DNA from: Agaribacterium sp. ZY112
GTDB taxonomy: Bacteria; Pseudomonadota; Gammaproteobacteria; Pseudomonadales; Cellvibrionaceae
DNA: 64,000 nucleotides
Assembly: GCF_041346925.1 (NCBI RefSeq)
Contig: NZ_CP166840.1
Coordinates: 2,227,001 to 2,291,000 of the forward strand
Direction: 5' to 3'
Shown: positions 23,059-32,695 of the stretch, one piece after another
Layout: every line of letters begins with the position of its first letter
Numbering within the stretch: the first letter of the stretch is position 1
Position numbers and translations under genes: made by a program
The notes under the pieces: model-generated
The model's input: the letters and a program-made list of their open reading frames with translations, nothing else
Databases searched by the model: none
What the model was told of the DNA's origin: nothing

Positions 23059-23817
23059 GTGCAGTTTGAGAAGCTTATAGCGCCAATGAGTGTTGATGAA
23101 TTTGCGCAGTCTGTGAACGCCAATCGTAGTTTTGTTGTTCGTGGTGATCCGAATAAATTTGCTGACTTAATCACCTTAGATGATATTGAGCGAGTTTTAA
23201 ATAATGGCTGTAATACAAGTGTCTTTCCCCAGATTATAGATGGTGGTGTTCGCTACGATTTACTGGATAGTGAATTACCTTGGGCCCCCAAAGCGCTTAA
23301 AAAATCGGAATTTAGTCGCCTTCTGGAAGATAAGCGTAGTTTTATGATGATGAATCTATCGCAGATAAACCCTAAAGTGAGCTTGTTAATTGATGGTGTA
23401 GAGAGCGCAATAAATTCAAGCTGTGCGGATTTACACTTGTATGTTTCGTCTAAAGCCCAAGCCACAGGATATAACGCTCATAGAGATCGGCCTCAGTTTA
23501 AACTTTACTTGCAGGTGATCGGTTCTACACGCTGGTGTTTATATGAAGCAAAAAGTGGTTTAGATAATGCGGTTGCCTCTATTGCTAAAGAGGAAGAAGA
23601 AAAATATTTAACTTTAAAAGATGAGTTTGATCTAAACCCTGGTGATATGCTGTTTATGCCGCCGGCTACCTTCCATAAAGTTGGAAACCCTTACGGCCCC
23701 CGCGTGTCGTTTAGTATTCCGTTTGTTGTTCTTAACCCCGAAGAGAAGCAGCCTAAAAAAATGGATCGTAGTTATATTCCTTTTAAATCAATTTTTGAAA
23801 AAGCTCAAAGGCAATAA
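23059..23817 (+). CDS. JmjC/cupin-like Fe(II)-dependent oxygenase-type protein
   Basis: 252 residues from GTG 23059, with the ribosome site AAGAGGTAAG. The cupin core around residues 135-210 has the metal triad pattern of JmjC/cupin_4 proteins: His141-x-Asp143 in NAHRDRPQFKLYLQV and His206 in PPATFHKVG, followed by a PRVSFSIPF strand. Members of this superfamily hydroxylate proteins or small molecules using 2-oxoglutarate. No signal peptide, so cytosolic. It converges on the beta-helix surface protein and is two genes from another 2-oxoglutarate-oxygenase-type gene (26574). Such genes often accompany TonB-receptor and polysaccharide loci in marine bacteria. Substrate unknown. Confidence 0.78.
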   Translation: MQFEKLIAPMSVDEFAQSVNANRSFVVRGDPNKFADLITLDDIERVLNNGCNTSVFPQIIDGGVRYDLLDSELPWAPKALKKSEFSRLLEDKRSFMMMNLSQINPKVSLLIDGVESAINSSCADLHLYVSSKAQATGYNAHRDRPQFKLYLQVIGSTRWCLYEAKSGLDNAVASIAKEEEEKYLTLKDEFDLNPGDMLFMPPATFHKVGNPYGPRVSFSIPFVVLNPEEKQPKKMDRSYIPFKSIFEKAQRQ

Positions 23818-23847
23818 AGGCCGAGTTTTTAAGTTCGGCCTTTATTG
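23812..23847. terminator. Bidirectional terminator between convergent genes
   Basis: CAATAAAGGCCGA and TCGGCCTTTATTG are 13-base perfect complements around a short loop, A-rich on one side and T-rich on the other. It serves the genes ending at 23817 and 23857. Confidence 0.9.
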
Positions 23848-23856
23848 TATTTATCG

Positions 23857-26352
23857 CTAGCTTGCCGCTTTCTTTTTACGCCTTAAAAAGAGGGCGCTAG
23901 TCAGTAAACTAAATAACCAAAAGCCCATTGAGCCACCACCACTTGATTTAGTCGTGGTAGGTGTTGCTGAGGCCTCGGGTGTCGGTGAGGTTGTAGGTGT
24001 TGCTGAGGCTGCCGGTGTTGGTGAGGCCTCGGGTGTTGGTGAGGCTGTAGGCGTTGCTGAGGCCTCCGGCGATGGCATGGTTACTGGGCTTGGTGGCGTT
24101 GTTGGTATTGCTGAAGGCTCCGGCGATGGTGCAATAATAGGCGCGGCTTGTAGGGTGATTGAGCCGCTTGTACTTAAACCCTCATTGTCGGTCGCGGCGA
24201 CATCGAAGCTAATGGGTAAGCTTTCCACAAGGTCCGGGGCTAGGTTGCCTGTGAGTTGACCTTGCTCGCTTAAGCTTAAGCCTTCCGGTAGGTTGTTCGA
24301 GCTGAACCTTAAGGCTCCGTCATCGGTGAAATAATCACTAATTGCGTGATTAATGGCATTGCTACTATCGAGGACCAGTTCTGGAATGGCATCATCTACC
24401 ACAGGGTGGCTTGTCACGCTGTTGTATTCAATTGCTCCTATATCCAAACTATCTACGGTACGGGGGTAAGCGGCACCACGTTGATCATCACTTGGTAATA
24501 GTATATCTGAGCTGACGGCAGTGGCATCAGCCGCGCCTATCGCAGGGCTGCCTTCAAGTAGGGCGTGGGTGGGAATGGCTGTATCACTATTGGCGCCAAT
24601 AAGAATACCGCCGTTATTTGTCAAAGGCGCTAACATTGGATCGGTGTCAAATTGATTAAAGCTCTCATCAGGCGTCGGGTCAGTAATGTCTGCGACGCTA
24701 TCAGGGTTGTGCAAAATAGAGCCATCCATTGTTACAACACCCTTTAAGCCTGTAACTCCCTCGCTTGGCGCTCCCTCAATGACCACATCCTCAGGTACAA
24801 CCACATCAATAATGGTATTTACGATGGTTAAACTATCGGCTGTTACATTTGTATTATCGATCGTCGTGGAGCCATATGTAAATGCATCGGTTGCAAAGGT
24901 CGAATTCAGGATTTGCATCTCTCCTGAGTTACTTATGGAGCTCTCTTTAAATTCTGGAGTACTTGAGTTACCACTAAAGGTGCTGTTGACTATATGGGTC
25001 GCTACTCTGGCTGTGTTTCTGATTGCGCCGCCATTTCCGCTAGGAGATAAGAAAGCATCATTAATGTTGTTTTCTATAAAGCTGCTATTACTGACTTTGA
25101 GCTCGAGGGAGGTCATGGGGCTACCTTCATATGTAGCCGCTCTGGTATAGATCGCGGAACCGTCCGCGGCTTGGTTGTCCTTAAAGAGGGACTGCTCAAT
25201 ATCAACATCTAGGGTTCCAGAAACATGCACGGCACCACCAACTCGGTTTGACTCGTTGCCAGAAAAAACGGTGTTTTTAATGCTTACATCGCTATTGTTT
25301 GGTGCTGATCTGAGTTCGGAATATTCAACAATATTAACGGCACCACCACCGAGTGTGCTTGGGTAATCGACAAAACCGTCCACAGTAGTGCTAGTGCTAT
25401 TATTTTCGAAGGTCGAGTTGTCTATGCTAATGCTGTGCATGTTGTTGGCTCTATACCAGAAATCAATCGCACCTCCTCGTGCGGCCCCTTCTGCATTTGC
25501 ACTGTTGTTTGAGAAGGTCGAGCCTGAAATAGAAAGGTTGCCTTGGCTGCCTTCGTTAAATCGGTTATCGATAGATATTGCACCGCCAAAGGCATTTGCC
25601 TCTGTGGCGCCTTCAACGCTTTGTGCGTCGATGCTGTTATTGTCGAAACGTGTATTTTCAATGATAAGGCTGCTCTCACGAGCGTTAACCGCTGCACCAG
25701 AGGCTCTGCTGTTCTCGGTATTTTGGTTGTCTGAAAATTCACTGTCACGAATAGTTAGATTAGTCGCGCCGGTTTTTACAGCGCTGCCCCCGAATTCAGT
25801 AAAGGTTGAGTGTTCAACTACGACGGTCGCGCTTTGAGTGTCTAGGCCAGAGCTATTATCGTTGTTACCATCAAAAACCATATTGCTTAATTCAAGCTCA
25901 TTGACGTGTCCGCCGTTTAGGGTCTTGATAAGGCTTGCGTTTTGGCTATCTGAACCTGCAAAAGCGAGAGTTAAATCTGACATGCTCAGAGTTATTTGCT
26001 CTGCACTATCTAGTAAAAATAAGGGGTTACTGCTTCCGGCTTGGTCATTAATGATAGATAGGGTTTCTGAGCCAGGGCCGTTTATCGTCAGGCTTTCAGC
26101 GATAACTGGAAGTTGGGAGGCGCCCTCGATCACAAGGCTGCCGCTGAGTCCATCAGCAAAGGAGATCGTATCCTCACCAGCTGTATTATTGGCTTGCTCA
26201 ATGGCTGCAAATAGGCTTCCTTCACCAGCACTATTTAGGTTCTCAACATTAAAGGTCGCTGCACTGGCGTGAGCGCATACAAGAGATTGAATGGCTAAAG
26301 CTAGGGTAGCTTTTTTAGGTAGAGCTAAGGTTTTGGGGGCTATTCTAGTCAT
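23857..26352 (-). CDS. Parallel beta-helix surface protein with GlyGly-CTERM-like tail
   Basis: 831 residues. A signal peptide (LALAIQSLVCAHASA, cleavage near residue 32) is followed by a CSLREA-like opening (TFNVENLNSAGEGSLFAAIEQAN...DTISFADG). About 550 residues of right-handed beta-helix repeats come next (SNMVFDGN, STFTEFGGSAV, SEFSDNQ, NTVFSGNES, STFSGNSS). Residues ~660-740 look like a He_PIG-type Ig domain (LPEGLSLSEQGQLTG). A Pro/Thr/Ser/Glu-Ala repeat linker then leads to Ser-Gly-Gly-Gly-Ser, one membrane segment and RRKKK. The protein would be exported and shown on the surface after CTERM cleavage. Beta-helices of this type bind or cut polysaccharides, but no catalytic residues are evident. 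Confidence 0.85.
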   Translation of the reverse strand: MTRIAPKTLALPKKATLALAIQSLVCAHASAATFNVENLNSAGEGSLFAAIEQANNTAGEDTISFADGLSGSLVIEGASQLPVIAESLTINGPGSETLSIINDQAGSSNPLFLLDSAEQITLSMSDLTLAFAGSDSQNASLIKTLNGGHVNELELSNMVFDGNNDNSSGLDTQSATVVVEHSTFTEFGGSAVKTGATNLTIRDSEFSDNQNTENSRASGAAVNARESSLIIENTRFDNNSIDAQSVEGATEANAFGGAISIDNRFNEGSQGNLSISGSTFSNNSANAEGAARGGAIDFWYRANNMHSISIDNSTFENNSTSTTVDGFVDYPSTLGGGAVNIVEYSELRSAPNNSDVSIKNTVFSGNESNRVGGAVHVSGTLDVDIEQSLFKDNQAADGSAIYTRAATYEGSPMTSLELKVSNSSFIENNINDAFLSPSGNGGAIRNTARVATHIVNSTFSGNSSTPEFKESSISNSGEMQILNSTFATDAFTYGSTTIDNTNVTADSLTIVNTIIDVVVPEDVVIEGAPSEGVTGLKGVVTMDGSILHNPDSVADITDPTPDESFNQFDTDPMLAPLTNNGGILIGANSDTAIPTHALLEGSPAIGAADATAVSSDILLPSDDQRGAAYPRTVDSLDIGAIEYNSVTSHPVVDDAIPELVLDSSNAINHAISDYFTDDGALRFSSNNLPEGLSLSEQGQLTGNLAPDLVESLPISFDVAATDNEGLSTSGSITLQAAPIIAPSPEPSAIPTTPPSPVTMPSPEASATPTASPTPEASPTPAASATPTTSPTPEASATPTTTKSSGGGSMGFWLFSLLTSALFLRRKKKAAS

Positions 26353-26573
26353 ATACTTCCTGGTTTTAACTGGTCCTAGTGATCATAAATGCTCTGTCGA
26401 CGATTCGTTTGTGTTGTATTTATTATGGAATTGAGACGTTTCTGTTTGTGGTATGCTCATCCTATGTGTGCATACTGTTTCATTTTTAAGCGGGCGCAAT
26501 TTAAGCATAATTGAGTGTCAACAGGAAGCAGCGTACACTTTGTTTTAGATCAATAACGGGTTGTTTAAGCTCA

Positions 26574-27203
26574 ATGGAAAAAGTACAAGCTCGCTGGCAT
26601 TTTGCGATACCGATTTATGATGTTGTTTTAGATGGCTTTAAGACCTACCAAAGCGAACTAAGAGCCTACTTTTTATCTTTGGCTGCTAAGGGCGATAAAG
26701 GCCTGACACGTAGCAACCTCGGTGGTTGGCATTCTGATGATCAGTTGCACCTTTCTGAAAATTCCGAAGTTCGTTGGTTAATGCAAAATATTATGCGTAT
26801 ATCCACCGCGTGTATTCGTGACTTTGAAAAGAAGCCTGATCAACCGGCCGAACCCCTTATGACTAATGCGTGGGTTAATGTAAACCAAGCTCAAGACTGG
26901 AATGTGCCGCATACACACATACCTAGTGATTGGTCGGGTGTTGCTTATATTGATGTAGGTGACTCAGCCTCAGAGATAGGGGAGGCGACTAAAGCGGGTG
27001 ATATTATGTTTTTTAACCCCTTGCCTATGGGGCAAGCTCAAAAACGGCCCGCGACGGTTAATTACACTCCTCAAGTGGGGCAACTGATCCTCTTTCCTAG
27101 TTATTTGATGCATATGGTTGCACCACATCAGTCTTCTGACCCTAGGATTTCAGTGGCTTTTAATATTCAGCTGCCGCAGCAACTCATGCCTAAACAGCTG
27201 TAA
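26574..27203 (+). CDS. 2OG-Fe(II) oxygenase family protein (TIGR02466/2OG-FeII_Oxy_5 type)
   Basis: About 209 residues from ATG 26574; an upstream in-frame start at 26511 is less likely. The double-stranded beta-helix shows the metal motif in VPHTHIPSDWSGVAYID, the second-half signature FFNPLP...GQLILFPSYLMHMVAPH with the distal His, and Arg for 2-oxoglutarate in DPRISVAFNI. FAIPIYDV and TNAWVNVNQ match this small family. Cytosolic. It diverges from the beta-helix gene and lies near the JmjC-like gene at 23059. The substrate is not known for the family. Confidence 0.85.
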   Translation: MEKVQARWHFAIPIYDVVLDGFKTYQSELRAYFLSLAAKGDKGLTRSNLGGWHSDDQLHLSENSEVRWLMQNIMRISTACIRDFEKKPDQPAEPLMTNAWVNVNQAQDWNVPHTHIPSDWSGVAYIDVGDSASEIGEATKAGDIMFFNPLPMGQAQKRPATVNYTPQVGQLILFPSYLMHMVAPHQSSDPRISVAFNIQLPQQLMPKQL

Positions 27204-27582
27204 AGGGGGAAATACTGCCGAGCGATAAGCGAGCGCGTCCTCTTATTCGTACACAGCACCTTGGTACCTTGAGCCTTTATTGTCGTCTGGCAGTAAGTGA
27301 GAGATCGTACCGGAACCGCGTACTTGAAGATCGCTTTCATGGTGCTCAAAAGCCTGTTGTAGTCGTACATCGTTTGCCAGCGGGGCACAGCATATAGCTT
27401 TATTATCGCTGGTCAGGCTTTAGTGTTTATGGCTTAGTTATCTTTCACTGTGCTGCCGAAAGATTCTCTTTACTGTTTAGATTATTTAGCGTCGTCATGC
27501 TTGTTGGTGAGTAAGCTGAGCTTAGAAATGTGAGGGCGCTAAAAGAATAGGCTAAGCCTTAGAGGCGCTATGCTGAAAGCAA
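27204..27582. other. Gene-free region
   Basis: About 380 bases between the oxygenase gene and the GH16 terminator. No credible start, domain or RNA gene was seen. Short complementary stretches exist, but none is convincing. Confidence 0.5.
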
Positions 27583-27608
27583 AAGCCACCCTCAATATAG
27601 GGTGGCTT
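27583..27608 (-). terminator. Terminator of the GH16 gene
   Basis: AAGCCACCCT and AGGGTGGCTT pair around a 6-base loop, followed on the minus strand by TTGCTTT, 28 bases after the stop at 27636. Confidence 0.85.
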
Positions 27609-27635
27609 GCGGTTAGAAGTAGGTATTAGGAACGA

Positions 27636-29228
27636 TTAATGTGTACCGGGAGCAAAGTTCCAGTGCTGGTTTTGGTTGTCATCATCGCTGGCCCAGAGAT
27701 AGACATTTTGTAAATTGTCTCCGCCGTTACCGCCATCTATTGAATAACCTGGTGCGTTACGTTTTTGTAAGCGGAAGTTGCCGCCGCCTAGGTTTACTTT
27801 CAGCCAGTGTTGGTTGAAGTTCTCACTGTTACAGCTCCATAGATGAACGTTTTGTCCATTGGCGCCGCCATTGCGACCATCTAAGCAGAAGTTGGTATCT
27901 GCTTTTTTGTAGGAGTAATAACCTTCGCCGTGGCTGATTTCTATCCAGTTCTGGTTAATATTGCCTGGGTTTTCTTCCCATAAATAGACGTTTTGAGAGT
28001 TGGCTGCACCTACGTTACCGTCTATAGCAAAACTTGAGGCGTTGCGTTTGGTTAGGTGAACCGATTCACCGCCAACAGCAGGCGTTGCGCTCACACTTAG
28101 GTTGTTAACGGTATAGACCTCATTCGCCGCACTTGTCTTACCTTCGATAATAATTTCAATCGTATTAGCAACGAGATTGGTTTTATTAATTGTTGCTTGC
28201 ACAAACGAATCGGTTTTTTGCAAGAGGGCTATTTTATTACCCCCGTCGAGTTTGTAATAAATGTTGAGGTAGTCAGCCGTTTCCATGCTTCCTGTACCTA
28301 CGGCTTTCAAGGAAACGCTTACCGCTTTACCGCCAGTATTAATTTTTCCTGTAGACCATGTTTTGCTTTCTTTGCTGATTGTTGTTCCTGTATCTGAATA
28401 TGGGATCTGAGCTTCATCTGGGGTGGAGCCGTTGTCAGGTACTAGTTTCCAAGTGCGAACATAGTCGACTAAGGAGTAATTTAAGTCGTTATTGTTTAAG
28501 CGCCAAACAATAGGGTCGCCTAACCAGTTTTGAGTTTCAGTGTTGATATTGATCTTCATGCCGCGATCAAATTCACCACCGGTGTAGACGTTGGTTACCC
28601 ATGCGCCATTGTGGTAGTAAGAGAGATTACGTGTGTCTTTCCACCATACTCCGTAGGTGTGGAAATTATCACCGACAGCTGAAACTTCATGGTCTTCTGG
28701 TGTGATTTTATCGGTGTCCCAACCGTTGGGGTGATAGTGAGTATTCATGCGCATCAAGTTAACAAGACGCTGATTGCCATTGGGAGAAAAGCCCACTGCT
28801 TCTTGCACGTCAATTTCTGTATGTCCTGGTGCAGACATCCAAAAACCAGTAACGGTACCGTCTTTAGCTGCTTTTAAGCGTGCTTCTGAATACATGCCGG
28901 AGGTAAATGATTCCGTTTTTGATGATAAAAAGCCCGTATGAATCCAGACTTGAGCGCTGGTATCTGCGACTTTTTTATTTTGTAAACGAAGGAATCCACC
29001 AGACTCACTTACCTGTGATTGTTTGAAACGCCCAGGGTCTCGACCGCTCCAAGTCGTATTAAATTTAAACCATTTGTTCTCATTAATGGTTGTGTCATTA
29101 AATTCGTCTGTGAGTGCATCAACGACTTGCCATTTGTATCCTGAAGGGGCGTTTGGTAAAGCCAAAACACTACTACTAAGAAGAGAAATAGCAGAACAAA
29201 GAGCTGCTTTTTGTAACTGTTTTTTCAT
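27636..29228 (-). CDS. Secreted GH16 galactanase (agarase/porphyranase type) with CBM13 lectin domain
   Basis: 530 residues. The signal peptide ends near residue 23 (SSSVLA). Residues ~28-265 are a GH16 jelly roll: WQVVDALTDEFND, NKWFKF, SGMYSEARLKA, and the active-site strand TEIDVQE, with nucleophile Glu138, Asp140 and acid/base Glu143. Residues ~280-385 form a beta-sandwich that may bind sugar. ~395-528 is a ricin-type CBM13 with three Gln-x-Trp motifs (NQNW, NQHW, NQHW). Endo-cleavage of an agar-type galactan is most likely. The Gln in EIDVQE and unusual flanks leave open whether it is agarase, porphyranase or another specificity. Confidence 0.88.
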   Translation of the reverse strand: MKKQLQKAALCSAISLLSSSVLALPNAPSGYKWQVVDALTDEFNDTTINENKWFKFNTTWSGRDPGRFKQSQVSESGGFLRLQNKKVADTSAQVWIHTGFLSSKTESFTSGMYSEARLKAAKDGTVTGFWMSAPGHTEIDVQEAVGFSPNGNQRLVNLMRMNTHYHPNGWDTDKITPEDHEVSAVGDNFHTYGVWWKDTRNLSYYHNGAWVTNVYTGGEFDRGMKININTETQNWLGDPIVWRLNNNDLNYSLVDYVRTWKLVPDNGSTPDEAQIPYSDTGTTISKESKTWSTGKINTGGKAVSVSLKAVGTGSMETADYLNIYYKLDGGNKIALLQKTDSFVQATINKTNLVANTIEIIIEGKTSAANEVYTVNNLSVSATPAVGGESVHLTKRNASSFAIDGNVGAANSQNVYLWEENPGNINQNWIEISHGEGYYSYKKADTNFCLDGRNGGANGQNVHLWSCNSENFNQHWLKVNLGGGNFRLQKRNAPGYSIDGGNGGDNLQNVYLWASDDDNQNQHWNFAPGTH

Positions 29229-29593
29229 GTTTTCTCCGTAAAAACGTGTGTAGCTGAAACTCGAACACAGCTAAAAAGTGAATTGAAGCTATGTTAAAAG
29301 TATTTATTTTCTAAACCAACGGTAGCGTATAGAGTGGTGAGAAGAAGCGTCGGTTAGCTCACAAAAACCTTAGCTTTCTTTGGCCTTTTTTATGTGTTTT
29401 GAGAAGTGTGTCTTTTTCATCTTTATTGTTTAACCTGAGTGTCAATAAGAAAGTATGTGAGCTAATGTGTTTAGTGATTATTGCTAATGCGAGCTAGGTC
29501 TCAGTAGACTCTTTTGCCCTTTAAACTTGCAGGGTTTCTTGAAAAACTGCCGCGTTCTTTGGCCGCTATTAGCAATTAACAATGGGAATTTAT
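29229..29593. promoter_or_regulatory. Divergent promoter region of the GH16 and M14-type genes
   Basis: About 360 bases without a gene. The imperfect repeat ATTGCTAATG / CTATTAGCAATT (around 29479 and 29566) could be a regulator site. GGGA at 29583 is placed as ribosome site for the ATG at 29594. Confidence 0.4.
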
Positions 29594-31102
29594 ATGCCTT
29601 ACCTGATTCGTCTGCCTATGTTTTGTACTCTACTTACGGTCTTGAACTGTATTCCACAGGCCTACACAGAAGAGGTTGTTGATGCTGAACTTGGCGAGCA
29701 GGAAGCCTTAGATAAGTCGCCATTACTTCCTAAGCATCAAGAGAACCTAAAGGAGCTACTTGATAACCAGTCGGTAGTCGATAAAAAGTTTTCGAGCAAC
29801 AAGCTTGATGCTTCGGTTTCTTTAAACAAGCAAGAGCAAGCCGCTGAAGTACAAGCCGAAAGTGATGAGTTAGCAGGTGTAAAACCCGCTGAGAATATTG
29901 ACCTTAGTGAGCCAGTCATTAAAGAAAGCCCTAAGCCTGATACAGAGCTGCTACAGCAGCCTGAGCTTGTTGATGGCGCAATATCAGATCCGGTCAATAT
30001 AAAAGATAGGGTCAACATAGATAGCGTTGACCCTATTGAGTCGCCAGTTAAGAGTCGGGAAGATTGGTTGTTTCTTAATACTCTTATTCCCCCTGGCACG
30101 ACCACGCGGTTAAGCTGGTCGCCTGATCAGAGCTTTGAAGGTATTGCTACGCCATCACCGGTTTTGGTGGCTCATGGTTTACAACAAGGGCCTAAGCTTT
30201 GTTTAACGGGGGCGGTGCACGGTGATGAATTAAACGGTATCGAAATTGTTCGCCGTGTTTTATACAGTATTGATGCCTCCGATTTACACGGTACCGTCAT
30301 TGGAGTACCGATTGTTAACTTGCAGGGTTTTTTACGGGCCTCACGTTATTTAACGGATCGACGTGATTTAAACCGTTTTTTCCCTGGTACGCCTACTGGT
30401 AGCAGCGCTTCGCGCATTGCCTACAGTTTTTACAATCAGGTTATCAAGCATTGTGATATGTTGGTTGATTTGCATACGGGCTCTTTTTATCGAACCAATC
30501 TTCCCCAATTACGCGCTAATTTAAAAAACCATGAGGTGCTTGAGTTAAGTCGTAGCTTTGATGCAATAGCCGTATTACACAGCGAAGGAGCTGTAGGCAC
30601 TTTGCGTCGTGCGGCTGTTGATGCGGGCATACCTGCGGTCACTTTTGAAGCTGGCGGGCCTATGGAACTCAGTGAAGATAACGTGTCACAGGGGGTAAAA
30701 GCTATTAATACCTTGTTAGATAAGCGCGGTATGCTTGATACCTTAAGCTTTTGGGGGGCTCCACAACCTACCTATTATGGCTCTTTATGGGTTAGAGCCG
30801 ATCAAGGAGGTATTCTATTTAGCGAGATTGAACTCGGTGATAAGGTCGCTAAAGATAAGTTACTTGGGGTCGTGACAGATCCGATTACTAATATTCGCTC
30901 TGAAATTATTAGCCCAGTAAAGGGGCGAGTGATAGGCATGGCATTGAACCAAGTGGTACAGCCCGGTTTTGCGGCTTATCACATAGGTATGGAGGCTGAA
31001 GTTGATGAAGATCTTGCCGAAGGTGAACTGCCGCCCGTGATAGAGGAGACTCAAGAGGTGAGTGATGATGAGCTTGTTGAAGAGTTTCAAGCTCACGATT
31101 AA
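29594..31102 (+). CDS. Periplasmic M14/aspartoacylase-family zinc hydrolase
   Basis: About 502 residues from ATG 29594 (another ATG at 29582 lies within the ribosome site area). Signal peptide-like start, then an acidic, low-complexity stretch of ~130 residues. The succinylglutamate desuccinylase/aspartoacylase (M14 subfamily) domain follows: zinc ligands in TGAVHGDELNG (His and Glu) and MLVDLHTGS (His), a DRRDLNRFFPG Arg loop, and the catalytic Glu in VTFEAGGP. A beta-barrel C-terminal part (GSLWVRADQGGILFSEIELGDKV) and an acidic tail close it. The substrate could be an acylated amino acid or a peptidoglycan-like amide. Upstream of and divergent from GH16. Confidence 0.82.
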   Translation: MPYLIRLPMFCTLLTVLNCIPQAYTEEVVDAELGEQEALDKSPLLPKHQENLKELLDNQSVVDKKFSSNKLDASVSLNKQEQAAEVQAESDELAGVKPAENIDLSEPVIKESPKPDTELLQQPELVDGAISDPVNIKDRVNIDSVDPIESPVKSREDWLFLNTLIPPGTTTRLSWSPDQSFEGIATPSPVLVAHGLQQGPKLCLTGAVHGDELNGIEIVRRVLYSIDASDLHGTVIGVPIVNLQGFLRASRYLTDRRDLNRFFPGTPTGSSASRIAYSFYNQVIKHCDMLVDLHTGSFYRTNLPQLRANLKNHEVLELSRSFDAIAVLHSEGAVGTLRRAAVDAGIPAVTFEAGGPMELSEDNVSQGVKAINTLLDKRGMLDTLSFWGAPQPTYYGSLWVRADQGGILFSEIELGDKVAKDKLLGVVTDPITNIRSEIISPVKGRVIGMALNQVVQPGFAAYHIGMEAEVDEDLAEGELPPVIEETQEVSDDELVEEFQAHD

Positions 31103-31182
31103 TTATTTCTGATAAGCGTCTATTGATAGGGGGGGCAGCTTATACTCTTGTCCCACTGTTTGAGGTTTATCGTACTTGAGGT

Positions 31183-32619
31183 TTACAGTTCTGTATAAGG
31201 CTTTTGGGTGGAGTATGTCTGCAGCCTATTTTTAATATGGTTGTTTGTAGGGCGTTTGGGGGTTTTCCTATAGAACTCTTTGAGTTTATTAATCGTGCTT
31301 TGATGTTTGACTTTAGCCGGTAGATAAGGGCGCTTTAACCAGTGCATTAAAATATCCCCCTTTCCATCTTTATAAAGCTTTGCGTCTATGGCTTCAATGA
31401 TTATAGGCTTAAAATTGCTTTCAGAAGGCAGGGCGTAACTCTCTTCGTGGTGTTCGATAAAGGTATTAAAGTCCCACAGAAGTAGGTTTAAGCTACGCAG
31501 GCACCACAGTGAGCTTCCCGGCCCTGAATATGCATCAAGAAAGTTTAGGTTTTCTTTGTAGTAGCCTTGAGTCGGTATACCATTTTCTATACTGCCTTTA
31601 GCGATAAAATGGCTCCATACACTGTCAAAAATCGCGCTCGATTCTTTATATTTGTTGCCGTAATTGTAGCTATCTGCTTTTTTACTTAGTTGAGCTCCAG
31701 CGAGCAGAGCTGTGGGTGCTGCCAATCGGTAACAAGCACTTCTTCCAAAAAAGGGCATGCCCTCACGAGAAAAGAAGTATTTAAAAGTAGAGCAAAATGC
31801 AGCATTGCTACTTGTAATAAAATCTGGATCTAGGTTTTTATTGATTTGTTGCAGCCAAAACAGAGAGTAATGAAAGGCCCAAGAGTTGTAATAATCAAAT
31901 TTTTCGCCTTCGCCATCGCTAAACCAGCCATCGCCCACATAGAACTCTTTTATCCGTGTATAGCTTTTTAACCCCTTGAGTTCTGAACCTGTAAGATTGG
32001 CAATGACAGTTTGAATAGTAAAGGCAAATAGGTGCCAGTTATTATCAACCACCTCACACTCCAACATCTGTTCTAGCCAATGGAGGATCTGTTGTTGTTC
32101 ACTGTCACTGTAGCTGTGCCAAACTTGTTCTTTACTAATCCACAGTGCTAGTGCGACATCAGCGGCTTCACAAACAATTTGTTGGTAGGTTCTCGGTTTG
32201 CCCCAGTAGGCTGTATGCTCAGGGTTAGTGGCACAGATAAAGCAGGTTTTAAGTATGCTTTGTAGGTCTACATCATTGTCATCTAGGTCTTTTGTGTTGA
32301 GTGAATGTTGGTTTTTTAATGCTAAAGCTAAAAAAGGCAGCATTCGAGTACAGCCTTCAATGGCGTCCATTTCTTTGGTGTCACGGCTGCAGGCCCCGGC
32401 AAAATAGCAACGAGTGTAAAATTCATCACAGTGAGCAAGAAATGAGCTGATGAAATAGCGAACTAAAAACTCATTTTTATCAAAAAAGGACTTATTTTGT
32501 GCATAGCTGGTTATGAGATCCGTGTCGAAGCGGGACGCATCTTTAGGTATCTTTTGGTTGTAAGCTGCGGCCTCTTGGAAGCGTTGTCTAATATTGTATA
32601 GCTTTGAGTGCAGAGGCAT
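31183..32619 (-). CDS. DUF2264-domain protein (GH154-like)
   Basis: 478 residues, no signal peptide, so cytosolic. The whole length matches the alpha/alpha-barrel style of DUF2264: NNWHLFAFTIQTVIAN, FYVGDGWFSDGEGEKFDYYNSWAFHYSLFW, REGMPFFGRSACYRLAAPTAL, AYSGPGSSLWCLRSL. Proteins with this domain are found in polysaccharide loci, and the domain has been linked to glycoside hydrolase family GH154 (uronic-acid active). Activity here is inferred only. It converges on the M14-type gene and is separate from the export operon to its right. Confidence 0.8.
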   Translation of the reverse strand: MPLHSKLYNIRQRFQEAAAYNQKIPKDASRFDTDLITSYAQNKSFFDKNEFLVRYFISSFLAHCDEFYTRCYFAGACSRDTKEMDAIEGCTRMLPFLALALKNQHSLNTKDLDDNDVDLQSILKTCFICATNPEHTAYWGKPRTYQQIVCEAADVALALWISKEQVWHSYSDSEQQQILHWLEQMLECEVVDNNWHLFAFTIQTVIANLTGSELKGLKSYTRIKEFYVGDGWFSDGEGEKFDYYNSWAFHYSLFWLQQINKNLDPDFITSSNAAFCSTFKYFFSREGMPFFGRSACYRLAAPTALLAGAQLSKKADSYNYGNKYKESSAIFDSVWSHFIAKGSIENGIPTQGYYKENLNFLDAYSGPGSSLWCLRSLNLLLWDFNTFIEHHEESYALPSESNFKPIIIEAIDAKLYKDGKGDILMHWLKRPYLPAKVKHQSTINKLKEFYRKTPKRPTNNHIKNRLQTYSTQKPYTEL

Positions 32620-32695
32620 AGCGTTACCTAAGGGACTTTCAGTTTAATGACAAGTTAGGGCGAAAAGCTGGAAATAAGCTTAAAGTTGTCAAGGT

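Noticed and set aside
23954..25837. Several long plus-strand open frames across the beta-helix gene
   Set aside because: They are antisense shadows produced by the repetitive composition of the real minus-strand gene; they have no domains or ribosome sites.
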